Shown here: positions 18,731 to 29,522 of the stretch, piece after piece
Layout: the number at the start of each line of letters is the position of its first letter
How positions within the stretch are numbered: position 1 is the stretch's first letter
Assembly: GCA_002502095.1 (NCBI GenBank)
Contig: DAPJ01000041.1
Span: forward strand, 1-43,937
Length of the DNA: 43,937 nucleotides
Source: Euryarchaeota archaeon UBA62
GTDB taxonomy: Archaea > Thermoplasmatota > Poseidoniia > Poseidoniales > Thalassarchaeaceae
Reading direction: 5' to 3'
Position numbers and translations under genes: made by a program
The notes under the pieces: model-generated
Databases searched by the model: none
What the model was told of the DNA's origin: nothing
Seen by the model: only the letters and a program-made list of their open reading frames with translations

Positions 18731-21138
18731 TGCCAGTACTCCCTGATATCTGAGTGAACAATTATTCTGGATTCCTCGGGAACGACCCAGACAACTGCTT
18801 CATAGCCGGGCTCCGTGATGCTCAGTGTGATATTGGCATCTGAGTATGCTGATATTGAGTCGGGGGCCTGAATGTCCCACAATTCTCCAGGAGGTCCCGA
18901 GGCGGAGACGAATATTGGAAGAGTCTCATTCTGAAGATTGCTAATACGGATAATACTCGAGTCGGAAAATGAAGATCCATTTCTCAATCCCCCTGGGTAG
19001 ACCCACAGTTCTGGTCCGTTAGAAATCAAAAAGGAAGAGGTCATTGTATTACTATCGCATACTACCAGCCATCCACCTTCTTGAACTACTAATGAGCCGT
19101 TTCCTGTATATTCATCAGGTAGTTCGATGAAGGAGTAGTCTCCCAGTGTCCTATTCCAAGCAATGTTAGGGTCAACTTCTGGGAAGTCAGTTTGTGTTGG
19201 GCAGAAAGGGGCGGTGGACTCAACGAATCCGACAGAGTGGCCAGAAAATACCTGGGGTATCTTAAGTGTCCCTTCTAGTGAGTTAACTAGCGGGGATGTT
19301 TTCTCAATTGGATTCCTCCAAGAGCTAGCGTTTCCATCGTCCCACGTAATTTTTAGGAGGGGGCCAAGGTGCCTCCCTAAATAGTCTGAAGCACCGCTAA
19401 TTGAAGCCCCGTTTACCCCCAAAAGACAGATTTGGTTGTTTCCTTGATCAATAGCAGAGTCATTGAGTAAGGACCATCTGGGATTTGAGACTGAGACATT
19501 TCCTGAGGACTCATCCTCAATAATGAAGTAGGTACAGATTACTGGTTCTTGGAGAGTTCCAGAGAGCTCCCAGACGGACCTCTGCTGGTACCTACTCGTG
19601 TCTGGGATTATGGTAATCACATGTTCCTCATAGTGCCCTGAAATCTCCGAGAAGATTCTGATACTAGCAGTTCTATTGTCTAGTAAAACTGAGTTTTCTG
19701 CTGATATAGTGAGATTAATGAGACCATTTTCAAACTGTGTAACTCCATCAATTCTACATGTTTGAGAATCATTGTTACAGTCAGAATCGAGGACGAGTCG
19801 TGTCTCTGTTCCTTCGATTCTGAATTGTAACCAACCAGATACTGGCATTACTCCATCTGGGGATATCTGCAGAGGAATTATGGTATCCTCTCCCACGGAG
19901 TATCTGACCTCGTCTGGCCATTCAGAGGTCTCGATTCCCTCGTCCCATTCTGAGATTCCATAAGCCCCATCTATCCCGGGGAATGCCACTATCAGTATGA
20001 AAATCATCAGCGCTAGTATTTGATTCCTGGAAATATCGTCCAAGCCCTTGGATTCGTCTACAACAAATGGATCTAAGATTGGAGTGGGGCTGAATCTTCT
20101 CCAAACTGCGATTGTGGCGATTACCAACCATGGAAACCATGGGTCTGTAGAGAAAACGAGAACCATGAAAAATAGTGTAGAAGCGAAAATCAGAGTTTGC
20201 TTCTCATCTGAAAGAAGATCCTCTGGGCCCATTATTGCATGGAGAAGATGATCTCCCGGGAAACCTGGGACTGGTAACAGCATTATCCACGAGACTGTAC
20301 AAAGGCCAAGACCTGCAATCGCCAGTGGATCTAGCCACTGGAGTTTTATGTCCAAATTCTCAATTATGCCTAAAAATTGTAACATCTCCAGAATGGAGTT
20401 CCCACTGAATACCATCGGAGGGGAGTTCAGGGGAGGGGGCTGAGTAGAGGTCAATGATACCCCTAGTATGGTCATTATGACGCCTGAGAGGAACAAAACC
20501 AATGGCGAAGTAACCTCTATCAGACCTAGCGCCTTTCTGTTGGGAATGGGGACCTGGTCAGATCTCCTTTGTGAGATGAATCCGGCTATTCCGAACGGCC
20601 AGATAGGTTCGGAGATAGGGAAGGCCAGAGGGGTTAATTGGCCAATAGAAACTCCATATTTTGAGGCAACCCTTCTTCTTGCCTCGCTAGCAAGTAATAT
20701 TGTAACGGCCAACGGGATTGAGAACCTTGCACACGAATCAGCAATGAGGGGAATGCCAAAACTCAGTTCGGGATTATTCCTTAACAATAGCCCAGTACCT
20801 GCTATAGTCATGAATGAGAACATAGTTATCCAGATTACTGCCTGTTGCCAGCGAGGCATTACGAATACGCCTGTAGGTAGTTCTACGACGCTCATCACAG
20901 GGGGGTTTCCTCTGTCTAGGAGGCCTATCATACCTAACTTCTCAAGGTGTGAGTTCATATTCAGTAAGCATTCACTCTCCGACTTACCATCAATCCCGTT
21001 TACTCTCCAAGAGTATTCCCCTGACTCGACTTCTCCAAGGACAAAATACCTAGATGAAATGACTTGTATTAAGTCCCTCTTGCTCCAAGTCTCAGTATCG
21101 ATTTCGAGCCTTTCTGGCTCCGACTCTGAAGCTGTCAC
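18727..21138 (-). CDS. Site-2-protease-like (M50) membrane protein without zinc motif, with large outer domain
   Basis: An 803-residue protein in three parts. Residues 1-95 are cytoplasmic. Residues about 96-395 are polytopic membrane and follow the S2P (M50) order: a helix ending SEARRRVASKYGV (151-163) where HExxHxxxAxxxGV is expected, VPIPNRKAL (196-204, canonical NRK/R-x-L), then WIMLLPVPGFPGDHLLHAIMG (canonical LLPxxxLDGGH). Both zinc-binding motifs are altered: no HExxH, and LDG reads FPG. Residues about 400-803 look like a soluble, beta-rich outer domain with several Cys. It is probably a pseudoprotease, comparable in principle to plant EGY3. The gene starts with GTG, 52 nt after atpD, and is coupled to panE. 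Confidence 0.6.
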   Translation of the reverse strand: MTASESEPERLEIDTETWSKRDLIQVISSRYFVLGEVESGEYSWRVNGIDGKSESECLLNMNSHLEKLGMIGLLDRGNPPVMSVVELPTGVFVMPRWQQAVIWITMFSFMTIAGTGLLLRNNPELSFGIPLIADSCARFSIPLAVTILLASEARRRVASKYGVSIGQLTPLAFPISEPIWPFGIAGFISQRRSDQVPIPNRKALGLIEVTSPLVLFLSGVIMTILGVSLTSTQPPPLNSPPMVFSGNSILEMLQFLGIIENLDIKLQWLDPLAIAGLGLCTVSWIMLLPVPGFPGDHLLHAIMGPEDLLSDEKQTLIFASTLFFMVLVFSTDPWFPWLVIATIAVWRRFSPTPILDPFVVDESKGLDDISRNQILALMIFILIVAFPGIDGAYGISEWDEGIETSEWPDEVRYSVGEDTIIPLQISPDGVMPVSGWLQFRIEGTETRLVLDSDCNNDSQTCRIDGVTQFENGLINLTISAENSVLLDNRTASIRIFSEISGHYEEHVITIIPDTSRYQQRSVWELSGTLQEPVICTYFIIEDESSGNVSVSNPRWSLLNDSAIDQGNNQICLLGVNGASISGASDYLGRHLGPLLKITWDDGNASSWRNPIEKTSPLVNSLEGTLKIPQVFSGHSVGFVESTAPFCPTQTDFPEVDPNIAWNRTLGDYSFIELPDEYTGNGSLVVQEGGWLVVCDSNTMTSSFLISNGPELWVYPGGLRNGSSFSDSSIIRISNLQNETLPIFVSASGPPGELWDIQAPDSISAYSDANITLSITEPGYEAVVWVVPEESRIIVHSDIREYWQ

Positions 21139-21158
21139 GGCTAATGCAAGAGGAGGTA

Positions 21159-21166
21159 TGATTTTA
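21159..21166 (-). promoter_or_regulatory. Putative internal TATA box before the S2P-like gene
   Basis: TAAAATCA on the minus strand is centred 25 nt before the GTG at 21138, which has no ribosome-binding site. This suggests a separate, leaderless transcript for the S2P-like gene and panE downstream of the ATP synthase operon. Confidence 0.35.
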
Positions 21167-21190
21167 CCCCTCGCTTTGGGAATCCTTACT

Positions 21191-21808
21191 CTACTTGTTC
21201 TTGAAGCGCTTGAGTCGGAAAGTTTCCTCTCTTTCCATCTCTTCCAGTCTGAGCTGTATGAAAGTCTGCGCCTCCTTCATCTCAGGGATTACTTTGAACT
21301 CCAGAGCATTGACTCTGCGTTTTGTAGCCTCAATCTCTTCTAGTAGCCTCTTTAGTGTAGCCTCCATCTCAGCGGCTTTGACGACCTTCTCAATTAGAAG
21401 GGAGTAAGAGTCCGCTGCCTCATCGATGTAAGGGGAACCACCTATGAGTCCTAAGCCTCTATCCTCTGTAGAAAGTTTGAGATTTTCGCCGTCCACCTTC
21501 GGTACCACGACTCCCATAATATTCCTACGAGAAACACTAACTTCTGGCCTCTTAGATGCTGCTATAGCCGCACTCTTGACTGAAAGTCCGCCCTCTATTG
21601 AAGAGGCTAGACTGATTGCCTGAAGCGCATCCCTGTAAGTTCCGACAAGTTCCTCTCTAGCTGAAATCATCTCAGACAGGAGAGTTCTGAATTCGTGAAA
21701 CAAGCCGTCCCTTTTCATTTTTAGAAGGTTGTACCCACTACTGGTCTGCTTGATGCGTCGCTTTAGATTGATCAATTCGGACCTGGTTGGCTTTATGTCC
21801 AGAGCCAT
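21191..21808 (-). CDS. atpD: A-type ATP synthase subunit D
   Basis: A 205-residue protein beginning ALDIKPTRSELINLKRRI, then GYNLLKMKRDGLFHEF, both diagnostic of subunit D. The C-terminal helix contains RRVNALEFKVIPEMKEA (canonical RRVNALEyvxIPxL). Subunit D forms the central rotor shaft inside the A3B3 head, together with F. GAGGTTATAGT precedes the ATG. It is the last of nine ATP synthase genes in the order H-I-K-E-C-F-A-B-D, which matches other archaeal operons. Confidence 0.95.
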   Translation of the reverse strand: MALDIKPTRSELINLKRRIKQTSSGYNLLKMKRDGLFHEFRTLLSEMISAREELVGTYRDALQAISLASSIEGGLSVKSAAIAASKRPEVSVSRRNIMGVVVPKVDGENLKLSTEDRGLGLIGGSPYIDEAADSYSLLIEKVVKAAEMEATLKRLLEEIEATKRRVNALEFKVIPEMKEAQTFIQLRLEEMEREETFRLKRFKNK

Positions 21809-21823
21809 ACTATAACCTCAGAA

Positions 21824-23221
21824 TTACTCCTCTTCCTTTCCTGACTTCTCGTCTGGATGATACTTATCTATCCACTTCTGATCCAGTCTGACGAGGTACT
21901 TGGTATCGATGTTAGAAAGTAGATTCCATGCTAGATCGAGAGTTCCCTCACTTATCGACCTGTCCTCATCCCTACTCTGCCTTAGGAATTGATCCTCAAA
22001 GATATCTGCGAATTTGAGCAGTTGGAGGTCACGCTCGTTGAGTGCGTCTTCACCGACAATTGCCACCAGTCCCCTGAGCTCTTTCCCTTGAGCATAAGCA
22101 GCATATAGTTGGTCGGAGACAGACTTGTGATCCTCTCTGGTCTTACCATCCCCTATTCCAGCATTCATCAGTCTACTCAAAGACGGCAGTACATTGATCG
22201 GTGGGTATATCCCCTTCTGATGGAGCTCTCTCGAAATAACAATCTGTCCCTCTGTGATGTATCCTGATAGATCGGGAATTGGGTGAGTAATATCGTCACC
22301 TGGCATAGTCAAAATCGGGAATTGAGTTATCGAGCCTTTCTTGCCCTTAACCAAACCAGCTCTTTCGTACAGCATAGCCAAATCAGTGTACATGTAACCG
22401 GGGTAACCTCTCCTTCCGGGAACCTCTTCCCTAGCTGCTCCTATTTGCCTTAGAGACTCGCAGTAATTTGTCATGTCGGTGTATATGACCAGAACGTGAT
22501 AATCGTGCTCAAATGCAAGATACTCCGCCGCAGTTAGAGCCAGTCTGGGAGTAATCAATCTCTCCACAGCGGGGTCATCGGCTAGATTGACAAAGAGAGC
22601 AGAGTTCTCAAGAGCACCGGTTCTCTCCAGATCGTGAACGAAGAAGTTGTATTCCTCAGCAGTGATTCCCATTGCACAAAAGACAACCACGAAATCGTCA
22701 TCGCTTCCGACCAGCTTAGCCTGACGGGCAATCTGCAAAGCGATATCATTGTGAGGGAGACCGCTGGCACTGAAGATAGGGAGCTTCTGTCCCCTGACCA
22801 GAGAAGTACATGCATCGATTGCAGAAATACCGGTCTGGATAAATGACTCAGGACTCTGGCGTGAATATGGATTAATGGCTGCACCGATGATATCTGCCAT
22901 ATCGTCGGCGACGATGTCTGGTCCACCATCCCTAGGCCTTCCTGCGCCGTCCAAGATTCTTCCAATCAGGCCCTTGCTAACAGGGAGCTTGAAAACGTCT
23001 CCAAGGAACTTGACGCCGGTCTGTCTATCGACAGATGCGGTGCCCTCGAAAACTTGCACGATTACCTGGTCGTCGGACGTATCCAACACCTGGCCATTCT
23101 TGATTGAACCATCGCTCAGCATTAACTGGACGATCTCACCGTACGAAACTGGTTCAGTCTTGTTTAGGAAAACCAATGGCCCCTTGACGTCTGTAATGGT
23201 TCTGTATTCTTTTCCACTCAT
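21824..23221 (-). CDS. atpB: A-type ATP synthase subunit B
   Basis: A 465-residue protein. It begins SGKEYRTITDVKGPLVFL and contains GQKLPIFSASGLPHNDIALQIARQA in the position of the degenerate P-loop of the regulatory B subunit, VIYTDMTNYCESLRQIGAAREEVPGRRGYPGYMYTDLA, and ITQFPILTMPGDDITHPIPDL. B alternates with catalytic A in the head. The ATG at 23221 is chosen because GAGGTGAT (23225-23232) lies directly before it. The in-frame ATG at 23236 would place that site inside the coding region. Confidence 0.97.
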   Translation of the reverse strand: MSGKEYRTITDVKGPLVFLNKTEPVSYGEIVQLMLSDGSIKNGQVLDTSDDQVIVQVFEGTASVDRQTGVKFLGDVFKLPVSKGLIGRILDGAGRPRDGGPDIVADDMADIIGAAINPYSRQSPESFIQTGISAIDACTSLVRGQKLPIFSASGLPHNDIALQIARQAKLVGSDDDFVVVFCAMGITAEEYNFFVHDLERTGALENSALFVNLADDPAVERLITPRLALTAAEYLAFEHDYHVLVIYTDMTNYCESLRQIGAAREEVPGRRGYPGYMYTDLAMLYERAGLVKGKKGSITQFPILTMPGDDITHPIPDLSGYITEGQIVISRELHQKGIYPPINVLPSLSRLMNAGIGDGKTREDHKSVSDQLYAAYAQGKELRGLVAIVGEDALNERDLQLLKFADIFEDQFLRQSRDEDRSISEGTLDLAWNLLSNIDTKYLVRLDQKWIDKYHPDEKSGKEEE

Positions 23222-23224
23222 ATT

Positions 23225-23232
23225 ATCACCTC
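23225..23232 (-). promoter_or_regulatory. Ribosome-binding site of atpB, deciding the start
   Basis: GAGGTGAT on the minus strand, three nt before ATG 23221 and directly after the atpA stop. The stop and site read TGAGAGGTGA, the same ten bases as at the atpE/atpC junction. Confidence 0.6.
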
Positions 23233-24975
<1,743 letters not shown>

Positions 24976-25000
24976 TTATTTTCACTTCCTGTTTAATTGC

Positions 25001-25300
25001 TTACTTCCAAAGGTCCACACCTAAAGCAGACTTGATCGACTCTCGAAGAGTATTATCTTCTTCGGTACCTATCCCCAAAACTGTTGGAGTGACGCTTTCC
25101 GTTAACTGTAAGCGGAGTCTATCGGAAAGTTTGTTGAGATCTTCATTATCTACTACCACAACCCCGATCTCGTCTTGGTTAAGCAGTGACTTAAGGAGCT
25201 CAGAAAGCTCTTCGTCATTAGAAGGATTATGCAGGTTCTTAACCCCTGCTAACTGGAATCCTAGTGTGAATTCAAGAGGCCCTACTACTGCAATTTCCAT
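25001..25300 (-). CDS. atpF: A-type ATP synthase subunit F
   Basis: A 99-residue protein beginning EIAVVGPLEFTLGFQLAGVK, the usual first strand and helix of subunit F, then the EIGVVVVDNEDLNKL strand. Subunit F sits on the central shaft with D. ATG 25300 is chosen because TCACCTC (25305-25311 on the plus strand, GAGGTGA on the coding strand) lies 4 nt before it; the frame extends to 25333 inside atpC. Confidence 0.92.
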   Translation of the reverse strand: MEIAVVGPLEFTLGFQLAGVKNLHNPSNDEELSELLKSLLNQDEIGVVVVDNEDLNKLSDRLRLQLTESVTPTVLGIGTEEDNTLRESIKSALGVDLWK

Positions 25301-25310
25301 TTTTTCACCT

Positions 25311-26363
25311 CTAGTAATCCATGTGTGCTTCAATTACATCATCTGGCAAACCTACTGCTTTACCGCGAACGAGTAGCCTTAGGTTTCGTACCTCTAGTGC
25401 CTTGCATTCGATGTAATGTATGATGGGGAATGGAGAAATCGGACTCAGATGGGAGAACTTCTTCAGAAGAGCATGCCTCTGATGAGATAGTAGTTCTGCG
25501 AATGGATCCAAAGTACCCATTTCCTCAGATTTCCTCAGAGCCTCGTCGAATCCGGAGTCATTGAAGGAGTTGCTTCTTCGAAGAGCTTCCAACAATTCAT
25601 CATCATTTGTCGATTGACTGGCCTGCTTCATTACTGATGCATCTATTCTTCCACCTGGAATCACTATGGAGGAGCGTTTTTCCGAGGAAGTATCTAGCCT
25701 AATTGCCCTGAGCTGATTAATGATGTTTCTATGATCGATTTCCATTCTGAGATATCTCAGTAGCTGGGGTTGGCCCTTGCCTGACTTCACTGCCTTTATG
25801 GCGTCAGAAAAGTATTGCATGTCAAGAGCGTTTTCCATTTCTTCTAGGCTTAACTCGCCTTCTAGCTTCGAAAGGGTTCTTCCCCAAGGGGTTCCAGACA
25901 TCGAATCAACAGCTTCTTGCAGTCCTTCTGTGGATCTCACTATAGCTAGCCATGGAGCATTCCTAGAGTTCTCTGGAGGGAGAATCTGACTCTCAATAAT
26001 CTCGTCAGAAGCCCCACCGTTTATGGCTCTGAGAACGGTCTTGGCTTTCTCGTAGTCGAATCTTTCAACGTAGATTGCCACTAGTGATTTGAGATGCCCG
26101 TGACAGAAGCTCATAACTTGGTGTACGTCGTTGTCCATATTGTGGAAAAGTGCGGCTTCTACAGCGTCTGCACCTGACATTCTCGAAGCATAGAGGTCCA
26201 TCTCGGCCCTATATCCCAATTCTCCGATGCTGGCACCTATTGAGTCAGGACCCTGTTGGAGAAGTTGGCGCATCCTAGTGGAGTCTATCAGCGAGGCCTT
26301 CCTTGCCTTTGCTCTCGCTGAGGCGTTATACACATTAGAACGCCCTGAACTCACACTAGCCAT
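25311..26363 (-). CDS. atpC: A-type ATP synthase subunit C
   Basis: A 350-residue, nearly all-helical protein matching the V-type subunit d / A-type C family by NVYNASARAKARKASL at the N-terminus (canonical YxxARVRA), AEMDLYASRMSG, LRMEIDHRNIINQLRAIRLD (canonical D..Ni...lR.k) and a C-terminal EVRNLRLLVRGKAVGLPDDVI. It couples the central shaft to the membrane rotor ring. ATG 26363 is chosen over 26378 because GAGGTGA (26368-26374) lies just before it. Confidence 0.92.
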   Translation of the reverse strand: MASVSSGRSNVYNASARAKARKASLIDSTRMRQLLQQGPDSIGASIGELGYRAEMDLYASRMSGADAVEAALFHNMDNDVHQVMSFCHGHLKSLVAIYVERFDYEKAKTVLRAINGGASDEIIESQILPPENSRNAPWLAIVRSTEGLQEAVDSMSGTPWGRTLSKLEGELSLEEMENALDMQYFSDAIKAVKSGKGQPQLLRYLRMEIDHRNIINQLRAIRLDTSSEKRSSIVIPGGRIDASVMKQASQSTNDDELLEALRRSNSFNDSGFDEALRKSEEMGTLDPFAELLSHQRHALLKKFSHLSPISPFPIIHYIECKALEVRNLRLLVRGKAVGLPDDVIEAHMDY

Positions 26364-26374
26364 ACCTTCACCTC

Positions 26375-26932
26375 TCACTCTCCGAATAGTGCTTTATTGA
26401 CTGGTCCTAGATTAGCCTTCCATGCATCTTCTAGGAGGCTATCGAACCTGTAGTCCAAGACTACCGATCCGTCCTTGGACTCGAGTACAAAACCACCGAG
26501 TCCCTCTATGTCGTCCCCAAGACTGAAATTAGATGACGAAAGTGCCTTTCTATCTATTTTTACAGGCCTCATTACCATGTCTGCTCCGGAGGAGCTCGCC
26601 TCCTTGACAAGAGACTGGATAATCTCATTCCTTCCTTCTAGGTCTGGTGATGAAACTCTCTCTTTCACCGACTCCCATGTCATGTCTAGTTCTTCTCGAC
26701 GAGCGACAAGAGCTCTCTTTTGGTTGGCCTGCCTAGCTGCGGCGACCACTTCGATAGAAATCTGCTTACTGTCCTTGGAAGCACGAGCCTCTACATCTGC
26801 GGCCGCTGAGGCCGCCTGGCTCTTGGCTTGGTCCTTGATCTTCTTAGCTTCAGCTTTGGCATTGTCGATTATCTGCTTTGCCTCGGCTTCAGCTTGCATG
26901 CTGATTTCATTGGATAGGGCATCTAGTGACAT
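26375..26932 (-). CDS. atpE: A-type ATP synthase subunit E
   Basis: A 185-residue protein. The long N-terminal helix is rich in Ala, Lys and Glu (EAKQIIDNAKAEAKKIKDQA), the classic E-subunit peripheral stalk helix. A globular C-terminus includes EGLGGFVLESKDGSVVLDYRFDSLLED (canonical GGvvvxsxDGxixvdNTfexrLe). It pairs with H to form the stator. GAGGTAAGAAA precedes the ATG, and its stop is the TGA that precedes the atpC ribosome-binding site. Confidence 0.93.
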   Translation of the reverse strand: MSLDALSNEISMQAEAEAKQIIDNAKAEAKKIKDQAKSQAASAAADVEARASKDSKQISIEVVAAARQANQKRALVARREELDMTWESVKERVSSPDLEGRNEIIQSLVKEASSSGADMVMRPVKIDRKALSSSNFSLGDDIEGLGGFVLESKDGSVVLDYRFDSLLEDAWKANLGPVNKALFGE

Positions 26933-26972
26933 TTTCTTACCTCAATTATAGAATTCTCGATTTCAGTTCCGC

Positions 26973-27287
26973 TTAGAGCAGGAACAATGCTAGGAAACCG
27001 AAAAGTACGATTGTCTCAGGTAGAGCAGTGAAGATTAGTCCGCTAACGAACTTGCTTGAGTCTTCTGATATCATGCCTACAGCGGCAGCTCCGATTGGGC
27101 CCTGGCTCATACCGGTTCCGATACCACATAGGCCCAGTGCCAATCCAGCACCAAGCTTCTGCGCATCCCAATGTGCGGCTGCCGTCTCTACATCTCCATC
27201 TTGAGCTGCGACTACAGATGCAATCATTGCAAACGAGGTCAGCACCATAAGGGAGCTCATTCCTTTCATCATGTTTCTTTTGTTCAT
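26973..27287 (-). CDS. atpK: A-type ATP synthase proteolipid subunit K (c ring)
   Basis: A 104-residue proteolipid. Residues about 10-28 form a signal-peptide-like segment ending ASVVAAQDGD. Two membrane helices follow: GAGLALGLCGIGTGMSQGPIGAAAVGM (with Gln62) and SGLIFTALPETIVLFGFLALFLL, whose Glu91 in PET is the ion-binding carboxylate. The loop SEDSSKF is the usual polar turn. Copies of this subunit form the rotor ring. The combination of helix-1 Gln and PET would fit either H+ or Na+, and sequence alone does not decide. Its ribosome-binding site (AAGGAGG) is the strongest in the operon. Confidence 0.95.
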   Translation of the reverse strand: MNKRNMMKGMSSLMVLTSFAMIASVVAAQDGDVETAAAHWDAQKLGAGLALGLCGIGTGMSQGPIGAAAVGMISEDSSKFVSGLIFTALPETIVLFGFLALFLL

Positions 27288-27295
27288 ATTTTTTT

Positions 27296-27302
27296 CCTCC
27301 TT
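27296..27302 (-). promoter_or_regulatory. Strong ribosome-binding site of atpK
   Basis: AAGGAGG with an 8-nt, A-rich spacer before ATG 27287. The other genes of this operon have weaker GAGGTGA- or GGAG-type sites. It fits the need for many c subunits per complex. Confidence 0.65.
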
Positions 27303-27337
27303 GTGTTTTCAAGCTAATGCTTGGAATCTGATCTGAT

Positions 27338-29503
27338 CTATTCTACCTCCACGTATTTGGACTTCAGACCGAATGGTCTGAATTCCTCGCCACTTGAATC
27401 ATAATACTGCCTCATCCACTCTACGAAGTGAAGTCTGGCGGCGTGGATATTTGGACTGAAAACGCCTAGGCCCCATGCAAAGGCTTGTACGGCCAACCAG
27501 CCAAGTAGTAGTAAAGGAATAGAAACAAAATCCATAGTGGATGCGTGGGCCGTATCCTCCAAGATATGTGCGAGAGGCTCGAATAGCTTCTCATTTCCTG
27601 TCTCAGCTATCTTGACACCCACAATCCCTACTGCGAACAGCCTGACATATGAAATCACCGTGGGCATCATACCAACTGCTTCAATGGGGGCCAATCCCAG
27701 GTTAATCGGGAATGGCACTCCATGGTACTTGTAGAGAGTCCACATTAGTAGCACTACCGACACAAGCACAATTCCGGCCCCTGGGACCATAAGTGCTTCA
27801 GCCTCTTCTGCACCAAGCCAACCCTGATTGTCGCCGAGGAATCCGTATGCAAACATCCAGCCCCCGATCAGCAGGGCCATCCAAGTACCCTTCTCAAAGA
27901 ATGCACAAACAAGCCCTACCCCTCCGTGCCCGTTGCCGTAGAGGAGGATGTCCCTGAATCCAATGGCCAAACCCATCAGGATGTGGAAGAATCCGACGTA
28001 AATGGTCAGGACTATGAGATCCTCTAGATGGGTCCCTACTCTATGGAATGGGAATGAGAGTGTGATTCCGTAGCCTATATCTGCTACGGGCCCATACCCA
28101 TGGTCTAGATTGAATGGATAGAGATTTGCAAGGAATGCGACGGGAGACAGATTTTCAGTATACATATAATGCCCGGCCGAGTCCTTCATGTAGCTTCCAT
28201 CGTCATAGGTTAGCTTGTCATAAAGGAAAATCTCCCATCCAGCAAATTCTGCATAAATGTAGCCGAAAATTAGAGTTCCTAATCCGATATATGTCAGGAA
28301 CTTCCCCCCGAGCATTAGCATGTCATTGGTGCCGGAGTTCCTGATGACCATCCAGCCGACACCCATGGTGATGAGGCCATATGCCATGTCGCCAAGCATC
28401 ATTCCAAAGAATAAGGGATAAGTGAACATCATGAAAATAGTAGGGTCGATTCTGCCATAGGCAGGCCTTCCGACAGCATCGGTAAGCAGTTCCATCGGTT
28501 TGCTTGTGCTCCTCTCCTGATACGCTATGGGTGGCATCTCCTGATGGTGGTGGTGGTCAGAATGACCGTGTCCCCCTCCTCCGGCCACTAGCTCAAATTG
28601 GCTTGCCTCTGTGTGCAGGCAGAATGGATTGAGAGCGTTCATGACTTCTTCCGCCCTGCTCATTACCAGCCAGCCATCTATGACGAAGGCGTGATCAGAT
28701 ACCGCGACCCTAGTGGGCGCGGTTAGTACGTCATGGTCTCTCTCAAGAACTTCTAGACCGCAAGCGAGTGCTTCCCCGTTTTCACTGACCCACTCTTGGA
28801 CCTTTTCAGACAGGGATTCCCTCTCATTTACCAAGTCATTCTTCAGCTTCATAGCCTCTGATAGACGCTCAGTAGGCGACCCCTCTCCTGAGGGGAGAGG
28901 AATTGATTCAAAGCCGGCTGATTCCAGAGACTTGGAGACTTCAACAGAGCTGTCATTTTTAGCGAAGACGGCGACTAGATTGTGCTTACCGCTTTTTGAA
29001 TTGAAAACCATTGGAGATTCTTCGAGATTCGAAAATTGAGGAGAATCCGTGACTGTTCCAACAAAGGAGGCTAGAGAATCATAGCCACTCAGAAGCTCTA
29101 TGTCCAATCCTAACGACGCAACCATCTCGAGTGAGCCTTGCTCTTCGCTCATCGATGAAATCTCATTATCGAGTTCATCGATCCTGGATTGAGCCTGCAA
29201 CAACTCGTCAATCTTGTTTGGGAGTTCTTTAGACAGGCTATCTCTGACTGGGCCTGTGGGTACTGCACTCTCTGGACCGCTGAAATCGATAATTGAGGCT
29301 GCTGATCTGGCCTTGACCAATGCCCTGCCAACCTCTTCGGAGCTTGGTTCTGGAGTACCCAGTGAGAATCCGTCTTCACTACCATCGTAGTCTAGGATAT
29401 GCAGAGCGTTGAGTTTGGCTAAGGTCCCTATTGCGTCACTAAGATTATCTTTGGTGCCCGCGGCAACAAATCTTCCCATTTGCTGGGTATTAACCTGTGA
29501 CAT
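27338..29503 (-). CDS. atpI: A-type ATP synthase membrane subunit I (a subunit)
   Basis: A 721-residue protein. The N-terminal half is soluble with long coiled coil (about 85-250), the stator-binding arm. The C-terminal half has about eight membrane helices. TYPLFFGMMLGDMAYGL and SYVRLFAVGIVGVKIAE are the conserved V-type a-subunit motifs; the Arg of SYVRLF faces the c-ring carboxylate. Between the halves is a His-rich loop (GHGHSDHHHHQE). ATG 29503 is preferred over GTG 29512 because GGAGAG lies at normal distance before the ATG. Subunit I forms the ion half-channels. Confidence 0.94.
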   Translation of the reverse strand: MSQVNTQQMGRFVAAGTKDNLSDAIGTLAKLNALHILDYDGSEDGFSLGTPEPSSEEVGRALVKARSAASIIDFSGPESAVPTGPVRDSLSKELPNKIDELLQAQSRIDELDNEISSMSEEQGSLEMVASLGLDIELLSGYDSLASFVGTVTDSPQFSNLEESPMVFNSKSGKHNLVAVFAKNDSSVEVSKSLESAGFESIPLPSGEGSPTERLSEAMKLKNDLVNERESLSEKVQEWVSENGEALACGLEVLERDHDVLTAPTRVAVSDHAFVIDGWLVMSRAEEVMNALNPFCLHTEASQFELVAGGGGHGHSDHHHHQEMPPIAYQERSTSKPMELLTDAVGRPAYGRIDPTIFMMFTYPLFFGMMLGDMAYGLITMGVGWMVIRNSGTNDMLMLGGKFLTYIGLGTLIFGYIYAEFAGWEIFLYDKLTYDDGSYMKDSAGHYMYTENLSPVAFLANLYPFNLDHGYGPVADIGYGITLSFPFHRVGTHLEDLIVLTIYVGFFHILMGLAIGFRDILLYGNGHGGVGLVCAFFEKGTWMALLIGGWMFAYGFLGDNQGWLGAEEAEALMVPGAGIVLVSVVLLMWTLYKYHGVPFPINLGLAPIEAVGMMPTVISYVRLFAVGIVGVKIAETGNEKLFEPLAHILEDTAHASTMDFVSIPLLLLGWLAVQAFAWGLGVFSPNIHAARLHFVEWMRQYYDSSGEEFRPFGLKSKYVEVE

Positions 29504-29522
29504 TTGAGGCACTCTCCGGAAA

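Noticed and set aside
20468..21343. A 291-codon open frame on the plus strand
   Set aside because: It is antisense to the S2P-like gene and atpD, whose proteins are clearly coding; its own translation has no recognisable domain.
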